64,000 nt of DNA from Streptomyces marianii. GTDB lineage: Bacteria; Actinomycetota; Actinomycetes; Streptomycetales; Streptomycetaceae. Location of the stretch: contig NZ_VAWE01000001.1 of NCBI RefSeq assembly GCF_005795905.1, positions 5,383,001 to 5,447,000 of the forward strand, in the 5' to 3' direction. Below the pieces are notes generated by a model. That model saw nothing but the letters and a program-made list of their open reading frames with translations. It searched no databases and had not been told where the DNA came from. Each line of letters begins with the position of its first letter. The first letter of the stretch is position 1. Positions 8,160-17,286 of the stretch are shown here, one piece after another. A program made the position numbers and the translations under genes.

Positions 8160-8927
8160 TCAGAGCACCGCTCCGAGGAACTCACGAGTACGCTCGTGCT
8201 CGGGTTCCGAGAAGATTTTCTCCGGGGATCCGGACTCGATCACCTTCCCGGCGTCGAACATCAGGACATCGTCGGAGATGTCCCGGGCGAAGTTCATCTC
8301 GTGGGTCACGCAGAGCATCGTGATGTCGGTGCTGCGGGCGATGTCCCTGAGGACGTCGAGGACTCCCGCGACCAGCTCCGGGTCGAGCGCCGAGGTCACC
8401 TCGTCCAGCAGCAGCACCTGCGGCCGCATCGCGAGCGCCCGGGCGATGGCCACCCGCTGCTGCTGGCCGCCCGACAGCTGGGAGGGCCGCGCGTCGACGC
8501 GGTCGGCGAGGCCGACCAGGTCCAGCAGCTCGCGGGCGCGTTCCTCGGCCTCGTCCTTGGACAGCCCGAGCACCCGCACCGGGGCCTCGGTGATGTTCCG
8601 CAGCACGGTCATGTTGGGGAAGAGGTTGAACTGCTGGAAGACCATGCCGATCTTCTTGCGGACCTCTCTGCGTTCCTTCTCGCCGGCCGGGAACAGCCGG
8701 CCGCCGTTGACGTCGATCGTGCCCGAGTCGGGGCGTGCCAGCGTCATCAGCAGCCGAAGGATGGTGGTCTTCCCGGACCCGGAGGGCCCGATCAGCGTGA
8801 CGTGCTTGCCCGGGCGGACCGAGAAGCACAGGTCGTCCAGGACGGTGTTGTCCCCGAAGCGCTTGGTGACGTTCGTGAAACGGATGAGCTCGTCGTTCTG
8901 CTTGGTGAGGTCGGTGTCAGCGGGCAA
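8160..8927 (-). CDS. ehuA: Ehu-type polar amino acid ABC transporter, ATPase subunit
   Basis: This 255-residue ABC ATPase is of the HisP/GlnQ class. Walker A is GPSGSGKT, the Q-loop region reads FQQFNLFPNMTV, the signature is LSGGQQQRVAIARAL, Walker B is VLLLDEVTSALDP, and the switch His is in VTHEM. It would energise uptake through the EhuC/EhuD permease pair. The apparent start is TTG 8927, overlapping the ehuD stop by 11 nt, which marks it as the last gene of a tightly coupled transporter operon. The Ehu name rests on family resemblance to the ectoine/hydroxyectoine transporters; the true substrate could be another zwitterion or cyclic amino acid derivative. Confidence 0.88.
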   Translation of the reverse strand: MPADTDLTKQNDELIRFTNVTKRFGDNTVLDDLCFSVRPGKHVTLIGPSGSGKTTILRLLMTLARPDSGTIDVNGGRLFPAGEKERREVRKKIGMVFQQFNLFPNMTVLRNITEAPVRVLGLSKDEAEERARELLDLVGLADRVDARPSQLSGGQQQRVAIARALAMRPQVLLLDEVTSALDPELVAGVLDVLRDIARSTDITMLCVTHEMNFARDISDDVLMFDAGKVIESGSPEKIFSEPEHERTREFLGAVL

Positions 8928-9567
8928 GGCGGCGCTCCAGGGTCCGTACGAGCAGGGATGCCGGGTAGGCGATGAGGATGAAGGCGATGCCGACGACCGT
9001 CAGCGGCTCCGTGTACTGGAAGGTCGCCGCGCTCTCCAGCCGGGACTGCTGGAGCATCTCCAGCACGCTGATCCCGGCGAGGAGCGGGGTGTCCTTGAGC
9101 ATCGCGATGACGTAGTTGCCGAGGGCGGGCGCGATCCGGCGGACCGCCTGCGGCAGGATCACGGCGGACCAGGTCCGGTGGGCGGGCAGGCTCAGCGCCG
9201 TCGCCGCCTCCCACTGCCCGGCCGGAACGGCGTCGATACCGGCCCGGTAGACCTGCGCGGTGTACGTCGAGTAGTGCAGGCCGATCGCGATCGTGCCCGT
9301 GGTGAGCGCGGAGAACTGCACGCCCCACTCCGGCAGCACGAAGAACAGGAAGAACAGTTGCACCAGCAGCGGGGTGTTGCGGACGAACTCGGTGACGAGC
9401 CCCACCGGCCAGCGTACGAAGCGCGAGCCGGAGCGCAGTCCCAGCGCCCACACCAGGCCGAGCGTGAAGGACAGCAGCGAGCCCAGCACCAGGATCTGCA
9501 GCGTGACGAGCACGCCCTCCCAGAAGCGCGGCATGAAGTCCGCGACCGCGGACCAGTCCCAGGTCAC
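8917..9567 (-). CDS. ehuD: Ehu-type amino acid ABC transporter permease
   Basis: This 216-residue HisMQ-type inner membrane permease has about five predicted helices. The EAA loop that docks the ATPase is in the stretch AGQWEAATALSLPAHRTW with a downstream ILPQAVRRIAPALGN. The GTG start at 9567 overlaps the ehuC stop as GTGA. It partners EhuC as the second half of the transmembrane channel. Confidence 0.88.
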   Translation of the reverse strand: MTWDWSAVADFMPRFWEGVLVTLQILVLGSLLSFTLGLVWALGLRSGSRFVRWPVGLVTEFVRNTPLLVQLFFLFFVLPEWGVQFSALTTGTIAIGLHYSTYTAQVYRAGIDAVPAGQWEAATALSLPAHRTWSAVILPQAVRRIAPALGNYVIAMLKDTPLLAGISVLEMLQQSRLESAATFQYTEPLTVVGIAFILIAYPASLLVRTLERRLAR

Positions 9568-10223
9568 TTGACCACCACCCCCAGGTTCGCCTTGGTCTTC
9601 CGTTCCAGGGCCTTCATCGAGCGGGTGATGAGGAACGCGAGCACGAAGTAGATCACCAGCGTGACCGTGTAGATCTGCGCGCTCTCCTGGGTCGCCAGCC
9701 GCACCAGGTAGGCCGCGAACGACACGTCGCCCACACCCAGCAGCGAGACCAGCGCCGTGCCCTTCAGAAGTTCGACCGCCAGGTTGCAGAAGGACGGGAT
9801 CATCTCGGGCACGGCCTGCGGTAGCAGGATCAGCCGCATCCGCTGCCAGGGCGTGAAGCTGAGCGCGACGCCGGCCTCCCGCTGGGCCGGCGTGACGGCG
9901 TTCAGCGCGCCGCGCACGATCTCCGCACCGTACGCGCCGTAGGACAGGCCGAGGGCGAGCACGGCCGCCCACATGGGCACCAACTGCCACCCCAGCAGCG
10001 GCGGGAGGACGAAGAACAGCCAGAACATCAGGACCAGCGCCGAGGTCCCGCGGAACACCTCGGTGTAGAAGGCCGCGACGAAGCGGACCGCCTTCGAGCG
10101 ATGAGTTCTGGCCATACCGACACCGAACGCGACGGCGGTGGCGAGCGCGGCGCTGTAGAGGGTGAGCTGGACGGTGATCCAGATCCCCGGAAGCACCCAG
10201 TTCTGCCAGAGTCCGGAGGTCAT
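9564..10223 (-). CDS. ehuC: Ehu-type amino acid ABC transporter permease
   Basis: This 219-residue permease is paralogous to the next gene. It has an N-terminal helix (WITVQLTLYSAALATAVAFGVG), further hydrophobic segments, and an EAA-type loop (AQREAGVALSFTPWQRMRLILLPQA). The ATG at 10223 overlaps the ehuB stop as ATGA, so translation is probably coupled. Confidence 0.88.
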   Translation of the reverse strand: MTSGLWQNWVLPGIWITVQLTLYSAALATAVAFGVGMARTHRSKAVRFVAAFYTEVFRGTSALVLMFWLFFVLPPLLGWQLVPMWAAVLALGLSYGAYGAEIVRGALNAVTPAQREAGVALSFTPWQRMRLILLPQAVPEMIPSFCNLAVELLKGTALVSLLGVGDVSFAAYLVRLATQESAQIYTVTLVIYFVLAFLITRSMKALERKTKANLGVVVK

Positions 10224-11101
10224 CGGCACAGCTCCTTCGCCGTGAGCTCGGTCATCTCGGCCTTGGTGAAGCCGAACCGGCTCAGGATGCGGAAGAGCTC
10301 GCCGCTCTTCTTCATCTTGTGGATCTCGGCGTTGAAGGCGTCCCGCAGCTCGGTGTCGGTCGGCCGGAAGGCGAAGCCACCGCCGTCGATCTTCTCCTTG
10401 CCGTCGACGATCGCCGCGAACGGCTTCGTCGCCTCGGCCTTGCTGCTCTTGCGGACCACTTCGCGGGTCGTGAGCGCGGTCCCGGCGAAGACGTCGACGC
10501 GCCCGGACTCGACGGCGTTCAGTCCGGCCACCTGGTCCTGGAGGATGACGATGTCCTTCTCGGGGTACCCGGCCGCCACGGCGTAGCCGATCTCGGCGTA
10601 TCCGGTGCCCGTTGCGAACTTCGCCTTGGTCCGTACGACGTCCTCGTAACTGTGCAGGTTCTTCGGATTCCCCTTGCGCACGATGAAGGAGTCGAGCATC
10701 TGGTATTCGGGATCGGAGAAGATGACCTGCGCGCAGCGTTCCTTGTTGATGTACATTCCGGCTGAAACGACATCGAACTGCTGTGAGTTGAGGCCGGGGA
10801 TGAGTGAGGCGAAGTCGGTCGCCACCGGCTGCACGTTCGCCACCCCGAGCCGCTTGAAGACCGCCTTCGCCAGTTCCGGGGCCTCCCCGGTGAACTCGCC
10901 CTGTTCGTCTATGTATCCGTACGGCACCTCGCCCGCGATGCCGAGCCGCACCGTGCCCTGGGATCTCAGTCTGGCCAGGCTGTTGCCGGAGGGGACCCGT
11001 GCGCAACCACTCGCACCGGCAACGCCGGCCGCACCGAGTGCGCCGGCGGTCCCCAGGAGCAGGCTGCGCCTGCGTATGGGATGTCTGGTGTCTGGAGCCA
11101 T
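10220..11101 (-). CDS. ehuB: Ehu-type periplasmic/lipid-anchored solute-binding protein
   Basis: This 293-residue family 3 solute-binding protein has a twin-arginine-like start (IRRRSLLLGTAGALG) followed by a lipobox-like GASGC, so it is probably an exported lipoprotein. The mature part shows the family signatures LRLGIAGEVPYGY (in part), TGEAPELAKAV, SLIPGLNSQQFDVVSAGMYI and KRC-type RCAQVIFSDP. These closely resemble EhuB of ectoine transporters. It captures the ligand for EhuC/D. It is the first gene of the operon on this strand and is divergent from the DUF3830 gene with only 42 bp between starts, so the two promoters must overlap. Confidence 0.87.
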   Translation of the reverse strand: MAPDTRHPIRRRSLLLGTAGALGAAGVAGASGCARVPSGNSLARLRSQGTVRLGIAGEVPYGYIDEQGEFTGEAPELAKAVFKRLGVANVQPVATDFASLIPGLNSQQFDVVSAGMYINKERCAQVIFSDPEYQMLDSFIVRKGNPKNLHSYEDVVRTKAKFATGTGYAEIGYAVAAGYPEKDIVILQDQVAGLNAVESGRVDVFAGTALTTREVVRKSSKAEATKPFAAIVDGKEKIDGGGFAFRPTDTELRDAFNAEIHKMKKSGELFRILSRFGFTKAEMTELTAKELCR

Positions 11102-11143
11102 GGCGGCGCGGCTACCCTGCCTCGGGCGGGGTATGCGTCAGCA

Positions 11144-11635
11144 ATGGCCGATCGATTCATCGAAGTCTCGCTCACCAAGCGCGGAGTGCACTGCACCGCG
11201 CGGCTCCTGGACGACCGGGCGCCGCTGACCTGCCGGGCCGTGTGGGACGCGCTGCCGCTCGGCGGCGACGTGTACCACGCGAAGTACGCGCGCAACGAGA
11301 TCTACGCCCTGTTTCCCGCCTTCGCCGACCGGGAGCCACCGCTGGAGAACCCGACGGTGACCCCGATCCCGGGCGACCTCTGCTACTTCACCTTCAGCGG
11401 TACGGAGCTGGGGACCGCCGCGTACGGCTACGACCGGGACCTGTCCCGGCCGGTGACCGTCGACCTCGCGCTCTTCTACGAACGCAACAACCTGCTGCTC
11501 AACGGCGACACCGGCTGGGTGCCGGGCATCGTGTGGGGCCAGGTGGTCGAGGGACTCGACCGGATGACCGACGCCTGCCAGGACCTCTGGCGCGCCGGGG
11601 CACTCGGCGAGACTCTGTCGTTCCGCCGCGCCTGA
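11144..11635 (+). CDS. DUF3830 family protein (cyclophilin-like fold)
   Basis: This 163-residue soluble protein begins MADRFIEVSLTKRGV and carries the family blocks CRAVWDALPLGG, YARNEIYALFP, GDLCYF and FYERNNLLLNGDTGWVPG. DUF3830 proteins adopt a cyclophilin-like barrel and recur beside Ehu-type transporters and amidase/racemase genes; the biochemical role is unknown. It is divergent from ehuB and convergent with the amidase gene, with a shared terminator at 11751-11793. Confidence 0.8.
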   Translation: MADRFIEVSLTKRGVHCTARLLDDRAPLTCRAVWDALPLGGDVYHAKYARNEIYALFPAFADREPPLENPTVTPIPGDLCYFTFSGTELGTAAYGYDRDLSRPVTVDLALFYERNNLLLNGDTGWVPGIVWGQVVEGLDRMTDACQDLWRAGALGETLSFRRA

Positions 11636-11750
11636 CCGGGCCGTGCCCCGGCCCGATCGGGATGCTGTTGGTCAATTCGGGCCGGGGCGCCCGCTTCCCG
11701 GTGCCGCGTCGGGCGTCGCGACGGGGCGAACGCCGTCCGACACGGCACCG

Positions 11751-11793
11751 AGGGCTTGCGGACCGAACGCCGCCTTGATGGTCCGCAAGCCCT
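11751..11793. terminator. Bidirectional terminator between DUF3830 gene and amidase
   Basis: A perfect 14-bp stem, AGGGCTTGCGGACC paired with GGTCCGCAAGCCCT, has a 15-nt loop and ends exactly at the amidase stop codon. Its symmetry suits termination from both sides. Confidence 0.85.
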
Positions 11794-13211
11794 CAGCCGG
11801 CGGCGGGCGGTGCCGGCAGCGCCGCCGCGCCCGACGCGTACAGGGCGTGCGCGGCGCGCAGGACCAGGGCGTCCGCGTGGCGGGGGCCGACCAGCTGGAC
11901 CCCGACCGGCAGCCCGTCCTCGTCCACCCCGCACGGCACCGTCGCCGCCGGCTGCTGGGTGAGGTTGAACGGGTACGTGAACGGGGTCCACCCCGTCCAG
12001 CGCCGGTGCCCGGAACCCTTCGGCACCTCCACGCCCGCCTCGAAGGCGGTGACCGGCAGCGTCGGTGTGATCAGCAGGTCGTACGCGGTGTGGAACCGCC
12101 CGAGTCGGCGTCCGATCTCCATCCGGGCGTCCACGGCGGCGAGGTAGTCGAGCGCCGAGGCCCGCTCGCCCTCCGCGCAGATCTCCCGCAGCCCCGGGTC
12201 CAGCAGTTCCCGCTGCTCCCGGCCGAAGTGCTGCACCACGCGTGCCGCACCGGTGAACCACAGGGTGTGGAAGGCGTCCACCGGGTCGGTGATGTCCGGG
12301 TCCGCCTCCTCGATGTAGGCGCCCAGCCCGGCCAGCCGCTCCACCGCCCCGCGCACCGCCGAGGCGACGGCCGGGTGGACCGCCACCTGACCGCCGAAGG
12401 ACGGGGAGTACGCGATCCGCAGCCCCTTCACGCCCCCGGCGAGACCCTCGCCCGTCCTCGCTGCGGGCGCCAGCTGCGACCAGTCCCGCCAGTCGGGGCC
12501 GCTGAGCGCGTCCAGCAGCAGTGCCGCGTCCGCCGCGTCCCGGGTCATCGGCCCGGCATGGGCCAGCGTGCCGAACGGGCTCGACGGATAGAGCGGGATC
12601 CGGCCGTACGTCGGCTTCAGCCCGAAGACCCCGCAGAACGACGCCGGGATGCGGACCGAGCCGCCGCCGTCCGTGCCGATCGACAGCGGGGCCGCGCCCA
12701 GGGCCACGGCCGCCGCGCTCCCGCCGCTGGATCCGCCGGCCGTGCGGGAGACGTCGTACGGATTGCGGGTGACCCCGGTCAGGGGGGAGTCCGTGACGCC
12801 CTTCCAGCCGAACTCCGGCGTCGTCGTCTTGCCGACGAACACCGCGCCCTGCTCGCGCAGACGTGCCACGGCGGGGGCGTCCTCGTCCCAGGCCGGGCCG
12901 TCCGGGCGCACCGTCCTGGAGCCCCGGAGCGTCGGCCCGCCCGCCTGCAACAGGACGTCCTTGACCGTGACCGGTACGCCGTCGAGGGGGCCCAGCGGCT
13001 CCTTCCTCCGGCGGCGCTCGGTGGCCGCCTCGGCCTGCGCCAGCGCCCGATCGCCGTCGATCCGGACGAACGCGTTCGTGAGGCGCTGCGCCGCCTCGGC
13101 CCGGTCGAGGACCGCGCGGACCGCCTCCAGCGGGGAGAAGTCGCCGCGCTCGTAGCCGGCGATGAGGTGACGTGCGGTCAGGGCACTCGGGTCGTTCGGC
13201 TCAGGAGTCAT
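11793..13211 (-). CDS. Amidase signature family hydrolase
   Basis: This 472-residue amidase has the complete Ser-cisSer-Lys triad: Lys84 in VTVKDVL, the cis-Ser in GGSSGGS (near 161), and the nucleophile Ser185 in [11 protein letters not shown]. It should hydrolyse a C-N amide bond of the transported substrate or a derivative. The start at ATG 13211 ([16 protein letters not shown]) overlaps the end of the dehydrogenase gene by 11 nt, and longer in-frame extensions lack family similarity. It lies downstream of the dehydrogenase gene in one operon. Confidence 0.9.
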   Translation of the reverse strand: MTPEPNDPSALTARHLIAGYERGDFSPLEAVRAVLDRAEAAQRLTNAFVRIDGDRALAQAEAATERRRRKEPLGPLDGVPVTVKDVLLQAGGPTLRGSRTVRPDGPAWDEDAPAVARLREQGAVFVGKTTTPEFGWKGVTDSPLTGVTRNPYDVSRTAGGSSGGSAAAVALGAAPLSIGTDGGGSVRIPASFCGVFGLKPTYGRIPLYPSSPFGTLAHAGPMTRDAADAALLLDALSGPDWRDWSQLAPAARTGEGLAGGVKGLRIAYSPSFGGQVAVHPAVASAVRGAVERLAGLGAYIEEADPDITDPVDAFHTLWFTGAARVVQHFGREQRELLDPGLREICAEGERASALDYLAAVDARMEIGRRLGRFHTAYDLLITPTLPVTAFEAGVEVPKGSGHRRWTGWTPFTYPFNLTQQPAATVPCGVDEDGLPVGVQLVGPRHADALVLRAAHALYASGAAALPAPPAAG

Positions 13212-14154
13212 GGGAGGGGACGTACCCACGTTCCTTGTCGACCACGTTCGGCAGCGGTTTTCCGGCCGACCAGAGGTCGAACAGTTCGACGAACTGCTCA
13301 CCCAGCCGATCGCGCCAGCCGACGGTGTCCCCGCTCATGTGCGGCGAGACGATCAGCCCCGGCACGTCCCACAGCCGGCTGTCGGGCGCCAGCGGCTCCT
13401 CCTCGAAGACATCCAGGGCGGCGCCCGCGATCCTCCGCCCGGTCAGCGCAGGGACCAGGTCGTCCTCCACCACCAGCGCGCCCCGTCCGACGTTGACGAA
13501 GTGTGCCGAGGGGCGCATCAGCGAGAACCGCCGGGCGTCGAACATGCCCCGGGTGGCCTCCGTCAGCGGGGCCGCGCACACGACCCAGTCGGCGCGTGCG
13601 AGAAGCCCGTCCAGCTCCTCGGAGCCGTGCACCCCGGGGCGGGCCGTGCGTCCGGTGACGGCGACCTCGAGACCCAGCGCCCGCAGGGTGCCCGCGATCG
13701 CCAGTCCGATCGGGCCGGCGCCGACCACGACCGCCCGGCCGCCCGCCACGGGCAGTGACTCGCGGTGCCGCCACCGCCGCTGCCGCTGGAGCTCCAGGGT
13801 CCCCGGCAGGTCCTTGGCCATCGTGAGCACCAGGGCGGCCACGTACTCGGCGATGGGCTGCTCGAAGATCCCGCGGGCGTTGGTCAGGACCGTGTCGGAG
13901 GCTGAGAGCTCGGGGCAGAGCAGCCGGTCGACACCGGCACTCGGGGTGTGCACCCAGCGGGGCCGCGGGCCGCTTCCGGGCCATGCCAGCCGCACCGCGT
14001 CCGAGGTGAAGTCCCACACCAGGAGGGCGTCGGCCCCGGGCAGCTCGGAGGCGAGGGAGCGGGCGTCCGCGTACCGGACGTCGGCGCGTCCGGTGAGCCC
14101 TCCGAGCCGCGGCGGGGGGTCTGCTTCCAGTACGAGAAGAACCGGTACGGACAT
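13201..14154 (-). CDS. D-2-hydroxyacid dehydrogenase
   Basis: This 317-residue NAD(P)-dependent oxidoreductase has the Rossmann signature VVVGAGPIGLAIAGTL near residue 140. The catalytic set is Arg in NVGRGALV, Glu in DVFEEEPL and His in VSPHMSG. It would interconvert a 2-hydroxy acid and a 2-oxo acid. The ATG at 14154 (MSVPVLLVLEADPP) has no strong Shine-Dalgarno. The GAAAC-C-GTTTC palindrome lies 7 bp upstream, between this gene and the divergent isomerase gene, so a shared regulatory region is likely. Confidence 0.88.
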   Translation of the reverse strand: MSVPVLLVLEADPPPRLGGLTGRADVRYADARSLASELPGADALLVWDFTSDAVRLAWPGSGPRPRWVHTPSAGVDRLLCPELSASDTVLTNARGIFEQPIAEYVAALVLTMAKDLPGTLELQRQRRWRHRESLPVAGGRAVVVGAGPIGLAIAGTLRALGLEVAVTGRTARPGVHGSEELDGLLARADWVVCAAPLTEATRGMFDARRFSLMRPSAHFVNVGRGALVVEDDLVPALTGRRIAGAALDVFEEEPLAPDSRLWDVPGLIVSPHMSGDTVGWRDRLGEQFVELFDLWSAGKPLPNVVDKERGYVPSHDS

Positions 14155-14160
14155 CGTGCG

Positions 14161-14171
14161 GAAACCGTTTC
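14161..14171. promoter_or_regulatory. GAAAC-C-GTTTC palindrome in the divergent intergenic region
   Basis: Two perfect 5-bp arms around a single central base lie between the divergent dehydrogenase and isomerase starts. The layout resembles IclR-family operators, which are short pseudo-palindromes with GAAA/TTTC arms. A partial copy (GAACCGTTT, 8047-8055) lies in the leader of the IclR gene, supporting an autoregulated cluster operator. Confidence 0.45.
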
Positions 14172-14253
14172 TGAACGTCTGACATGTACGGATTGACCCA
14201 CGCTCGCACTGGAACCTACCGTCGTCAACAAGGCGTAAATGAGGGGGCCTGTG

Positions 14254-15096
14254 ATGGATGTGTCCCTCGAAGTCTCGTTTCTGGGCGGTCCCGACCCGCA
14301 GCGCGGGATCGGGGTGGTCGCCCCGTTCGACTTCGCACTCGACCGGGAGCTGTGGCGCTGGGTGCCCGACGGCGTCTCGCTGCGCCTGACCCGGACCCCG
14401 TTCGTGCCGGTCGAGGTCTCGCTCGACCTCGCGCGGCTCGTCAGTGAGCACGAGACCCTGCGCGAGGCGGTCCGGGCGCTGGCCGCCTCCGAGCCCGAGG
14501 TCGTCGCCTACGCCTGCACCAGCGGCAGCTTCGTCGGCGGTGTGGCGGGTGAGCGGGCGATGTGCGAGGCGATGGCCACGGCGGGGGAGATCGCCTCGGT
14601 GACCACCTCGGGCGCGCTGCTGGAAGCCCTGGAGGAACTGGGCGTCAGCCGGATCGCCGTCGTCACGCCGTACACGGAGTCGGTGACCCGGTCGCTGGAG
14701 GACTACCTGGCCGAAGGCGGGGTATCGGTCACGGGCCGCGCCTTCCTCGGACTGACCCGGCACATCTGGAGGGTGCCCTACCGGTCGGTGGTGGACATGG
14801 CGCGCCAGGCGGTGGTGGGTGCGGCGGACGCCCTTTTCATCAGCTGCACGAACCTGCCGACGTACGACGCGATACCCCAGTTGGAGGCGGAGCTGCGCAT
14901 GCCGGTGCTCTCCGCGAACCAGGTCACGATGTGGGCGGCGCTGCGCAGGATCGGCGTGTACGCCGTCGGTCCCTACCAGGCCCTCCTGATGCGGACCGTC
15001 GGTCCGCACGAGGAGCCGCCGCCCCCGCCGGCCCCGCCCGCGCCGCCGATCGTGCCCCCCGTCGCCCAGCCGGAGGAACAGGAAGGATGGACATGA
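14254..15096 (+). CDS. Maleate isomerase/EutA-like Asp-Glu racemase superfamily enzyme with both cysteines
   Basis: This 280-residue enzyme of the maleate cis-trans isomerase/arylmalonate decarboxylase superfamily has both catalytic cysteines: Cys88 in YACTSGSFVGG and Cys198 in FISCTNLPTYD. This matches isomerase or racemase chemistry. Later blocks (LEAELRMPVLSANQVTMWAALR) are typical. The C-terminal ~35 residues are a Pro-rich tail. ATG 14254 is preceded by GAGGGGG at 7 nt. The stop overlaps the next gene (ATGA). Similar proteins are named EutA in ectoine loci, though the other ectoine-degradation genes are absent here. Confidence 0.8.
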   Translation: MDVSLEVSFLGGPDPQRGIGVVAPFDFALDRELWRWVPDGVSLRLTRTPFVPVEVSLDLARLVSEHETLREAVRALAASEPEVVAYACTSGSFVGGVAGERAMCEAMATAGEIASVTTSGALLEALEELGVSRIAVVTPYTESVTRSLEDYLAEGGVSVTGRAFLGLTRHIWRVPYRSVVDMARQAVVGAADALFISCTNLPTYDAIPQLEAELRMPVLSANQVTMWAALRRIGVYAVGPYQALLMRTVGPHEEPPPPPAPPAPPIVPPVAQPEEQEGWT

Positions 15097-15830
15097 CGAC
15101 CGTCGGACTCCTCTACCCGGGGCACTCCGCCGAGGACGACTACCCCAGGATCGCGGTCCTGCTCGGAGGCGACATCAGGCTGCCCGTCTTCCACACCGAC
15201 ATCGGCGAGGACGCGCACCGGGAGGACGCGCTGATCGAGATGGGGGCCGCGGACCGGCTGGCGGCGGGGGTGGAGGAGCTGCGGCTGGCCGGAGCGGAGT
15301 CCCTGGTGTGGGCCTGCACGAGCGGCGGCTTCGTCCGGGGCCGGGACGGCGCCCAGGAGCAGATCCGCGAGCTGGCTCAGGCCGCCGGGCTGCCGGCGTC
15401 GAGCACGTCGTTCGCCTTCGTCCACGCCGCACAGGCGCTGGGCGTCGGTCGGGTGGCGGTCGCGGCCACCTACCCGGACGACGTGACCGGCCTCTTCGAG
15501 AAGTTCCTGGAGTCGGCGGGCATCGGGGTGGTCGCGGCCCGGTCGAGCGGGATCGTCACGGCCGCCGAGGTCGGCACCTGGGAGCGCGAGCGGGTGCTGG
15601 AGCTGGCCCGGGCCGGGGACGACCCGAGGGCGGAGGCGGTGCTCATGCCGGACACCGCGCTGCACACCGCCGCCCACCTCCGGGAGCTGGAGGAGACCCT
15701 CGGCAAGCCGGTCCTCACCGCGAACCAGGTGACCGTGTGGGAAGGTCTGCGGCTGGCCGAGCGGAGGGCGTGGGCGGACGGCCTGGGGACCCTGTTCGCC
15801 CGCCCGGACCGCCGGCCGGAAGAGGAATAG
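15093..15830 (+). CDS. Second maleate isomerase/decarboxylase-like paralog lacking the distal cysteine
   Basis: This 245-residue paralog of the preceding protein shares WACTSGGFVRG (Cys75) and GKPVLTANQVTVWEGLR. Where the partner has SCTN it reads MPDTAL, so the second catalytic Cys is replaced by Asp187. Loss of one Cys separates decarboxylases from racemases in this superfamily, although arylmalonate decarboxylase keeps the opposite Cys. The start at ATG 15093 has AGGAAGG upstream and overlaps the previous stop as ATGA; ATG 15087 is the alternative. The pair may act sequentially or as a heteromer. Confidence 0.75.
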   Translation: MTTVGLLYPGHSAEDDYPRIAVLLGGDIRLPVFHTDIGEDAHREDALIEMGAADRLAAGVEELRLAGAESLVWACTSGGFVRGRDGAQEQIRELAQAAGLPASSTSFAFVHAAQALGVGRVAVAATYPDDVTGLFEKFLESAGIGVVAARSSGIVTAAEVGTWERERVLELARAGDDPRAEAVLMPDTALHTAAHLRELEETLGKPVLTANQVTVWEGLRLAERRAWADGLGTLFARPDRRPEEE

Positions 15831-15920
15831 GGCCCGCCGTCGGGACCGACGGGGCGGAATAAACGGAGATCCCCTCCTGTTAGTGGCTCGGACATGCACG
15901 ACAACGCAGGAGGCACCTCC

Positions 15921-17051
15921 GTGGACACACCGGACCCCGCGCGCACGGCCGACGAGATCCGGGGAACGGCGCAGGGCGACGCGCCCGTGCCGCTTTCGGT
16001 ACTGGACCTGGTCACCGTGGGCAGCGGCAGCACCGCCGGCCAGGCGCTCCGCACCAGCGTGGACCTCGCCCGGCTCGCCGAACGGCGCGGGTACCACCGG
16101 CACTGGGTCGCCGAGCACCACTCGATGCCCGGTGTCGCCTCGTCCTCCCCGGCTGTGATCCTCGCCCACCTCGCCGCCCACACCGAGCGCATCCGCCTCG
16201 GCTCCGGCGGCGTCATGCTGCCCAACCACGCTCCTCTGGTGATCGCCGAACAGTTCGGCACGCTGGAGGCACTGGCGCCGGGCCGGGTCGACCTCGGCCT
16301 CGGCCGCGCGCCGGGCACCGACGGTGCCACCGCCGCCGCGCTGCGCCGCACCGGCCGGCCGGGGTCCCCCATGCCGGTGGCCGGAGGAGAGGGCGCCGAC
16401 GACTTCCCGCAGCAGCTCGCCGAGCTGACGCGCTTCCTGGACGACGACTTCCCGGACGGCCACCCGTACGCCCGGATCCACGCCGTCCCCGGTCCGGTCC
16501 AGGCCGCTGCCCCCGGCGGGGTCCAGTCCGCCGCCCGGCCCCCCGTCTGGCTGCTCGGCTCCTCAGGCTTCAGCGCCCGGCTCGCCGGGGTGCTCGGGCT
16601 GCCGTTCGCCTTCGCCCACCACTTCTCGGCGCGGAACACCGTCCCGGCGCTCGACCTCTACCGTGACTCCTTCCGCCCGTCGAAGGTCCTGGACGCCCCC
16701 TACGCACTGATCGGCGTGGCCGCGCTCGCCTCGGACGACGCCCGGGAGGCGCGCCGCCAGGTGATGACCGGAGTGCTGTCGATGCTGCGGCTGCGCACGG
16801 GCCGGCCGGGGCTGATCCCGTCGCCCGAGGAGGCCGAGGCGTACGACTTCGGCCCGATGGAGCGGGAGTTCGTGGACGGCCGGCTGGCCGACATCGTCCA
16901 CGGCACGCCCGACGAGGTGCGCGCCGGCCTGGACGCGCTCCAGAAGCGCACGGGCGCGGACGAGCTGATGATCACGGCCAGCGCCCACGGCGGCGAGGCC
17001 CGGCTGCGCTCCTACGAGCTGATCGCGGATGCGTACGGGCTGCCCGGGTAG
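15921..17051 (+). CDS. LLM-class flavin-dependent oxidoreductase
   Basis: This 376-residue TIM-barrel protein of the bacterial luciferase-like family carries [17 protein letters not shown] near the N-terminus, [48 protein letters not shown] (in part) and [15 protein letters not shown]. These correspond to single-component FMN-using members rather than true luciferase. I chose GTG 15921 because AGGAGG lies 7 nt upstream; the ATG at 15894 has no ribosome binding site. It is in the same orientation as the isomerase genes, about 90 bp downstream, and could be a separate unit. The substrate is unknown. Confidence 0.85.
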   Translation: MDTPDPARTADEIRGTAQGDAPVPLSVLDLVTVGSGSTAGQALRTSVDLARLAERRGYHRHWVAEHHSMPGVASSSPAVILAHLAAHTERIRLGSGGVMLPNHAPLVIAEQFGTLEALAPGRVDLGLGRAPGTDGATAAALRRTGRPGSPMPVAGGEGADDFPQQLAELTRFLDDDFPDGHPYARIHAVPGPVQAAAPGGVQSAARPPVWLLGSSGFSARLAGVLGLPFAFAHHFSARNTVPALDLYRDSFRPSKVLDAPYALIGVAALASDDAREARRQVMTGVLSMLRLRTGRPGLIPSPEEAEAYDFGPMEREFVDGRLADIVHGTPDEVRAGLDALQKRTGADELMITASAHGGEARLRSYELIADAYGLPG

Positions 17052-17286
17052 ACCCGGGGCGTCGGGTCCGGAGCGGCCCCTCCCGGACGGTCTGCCGCAG
17101 GGTTCCGAAGGAAGCCCCACATCGCTCGCCACCGAGGGCGGCGAGCGGTTCCTGCTCTCCGAAGACCACCCGTCGGCAAGGCCGTCAGCGGCGAGGAGGG
17201 GCCGGATCGGCCTGGTCCTCGATGTGGTCTTCGCTCGGCCGCCTTCCACGGGCGTCCGCGTCGACGGGGCAGACCCTGCCCGGTGA

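Noticed and set aside
7234..15830. A complete ectoine catabolic operon
   Set aside because: Only the transporter and a EutA-like enzyme fit; hydrolase, deacetylase and aminotransferase genes of the Doe/Eut pathway are absent.
17052..17286. A terminator or small gene between the flavin oxidoreductase and the GGDEF-EAL gene
   Set aside because: No convincing hairpin or start could be found in the 235-bp convergent gap.
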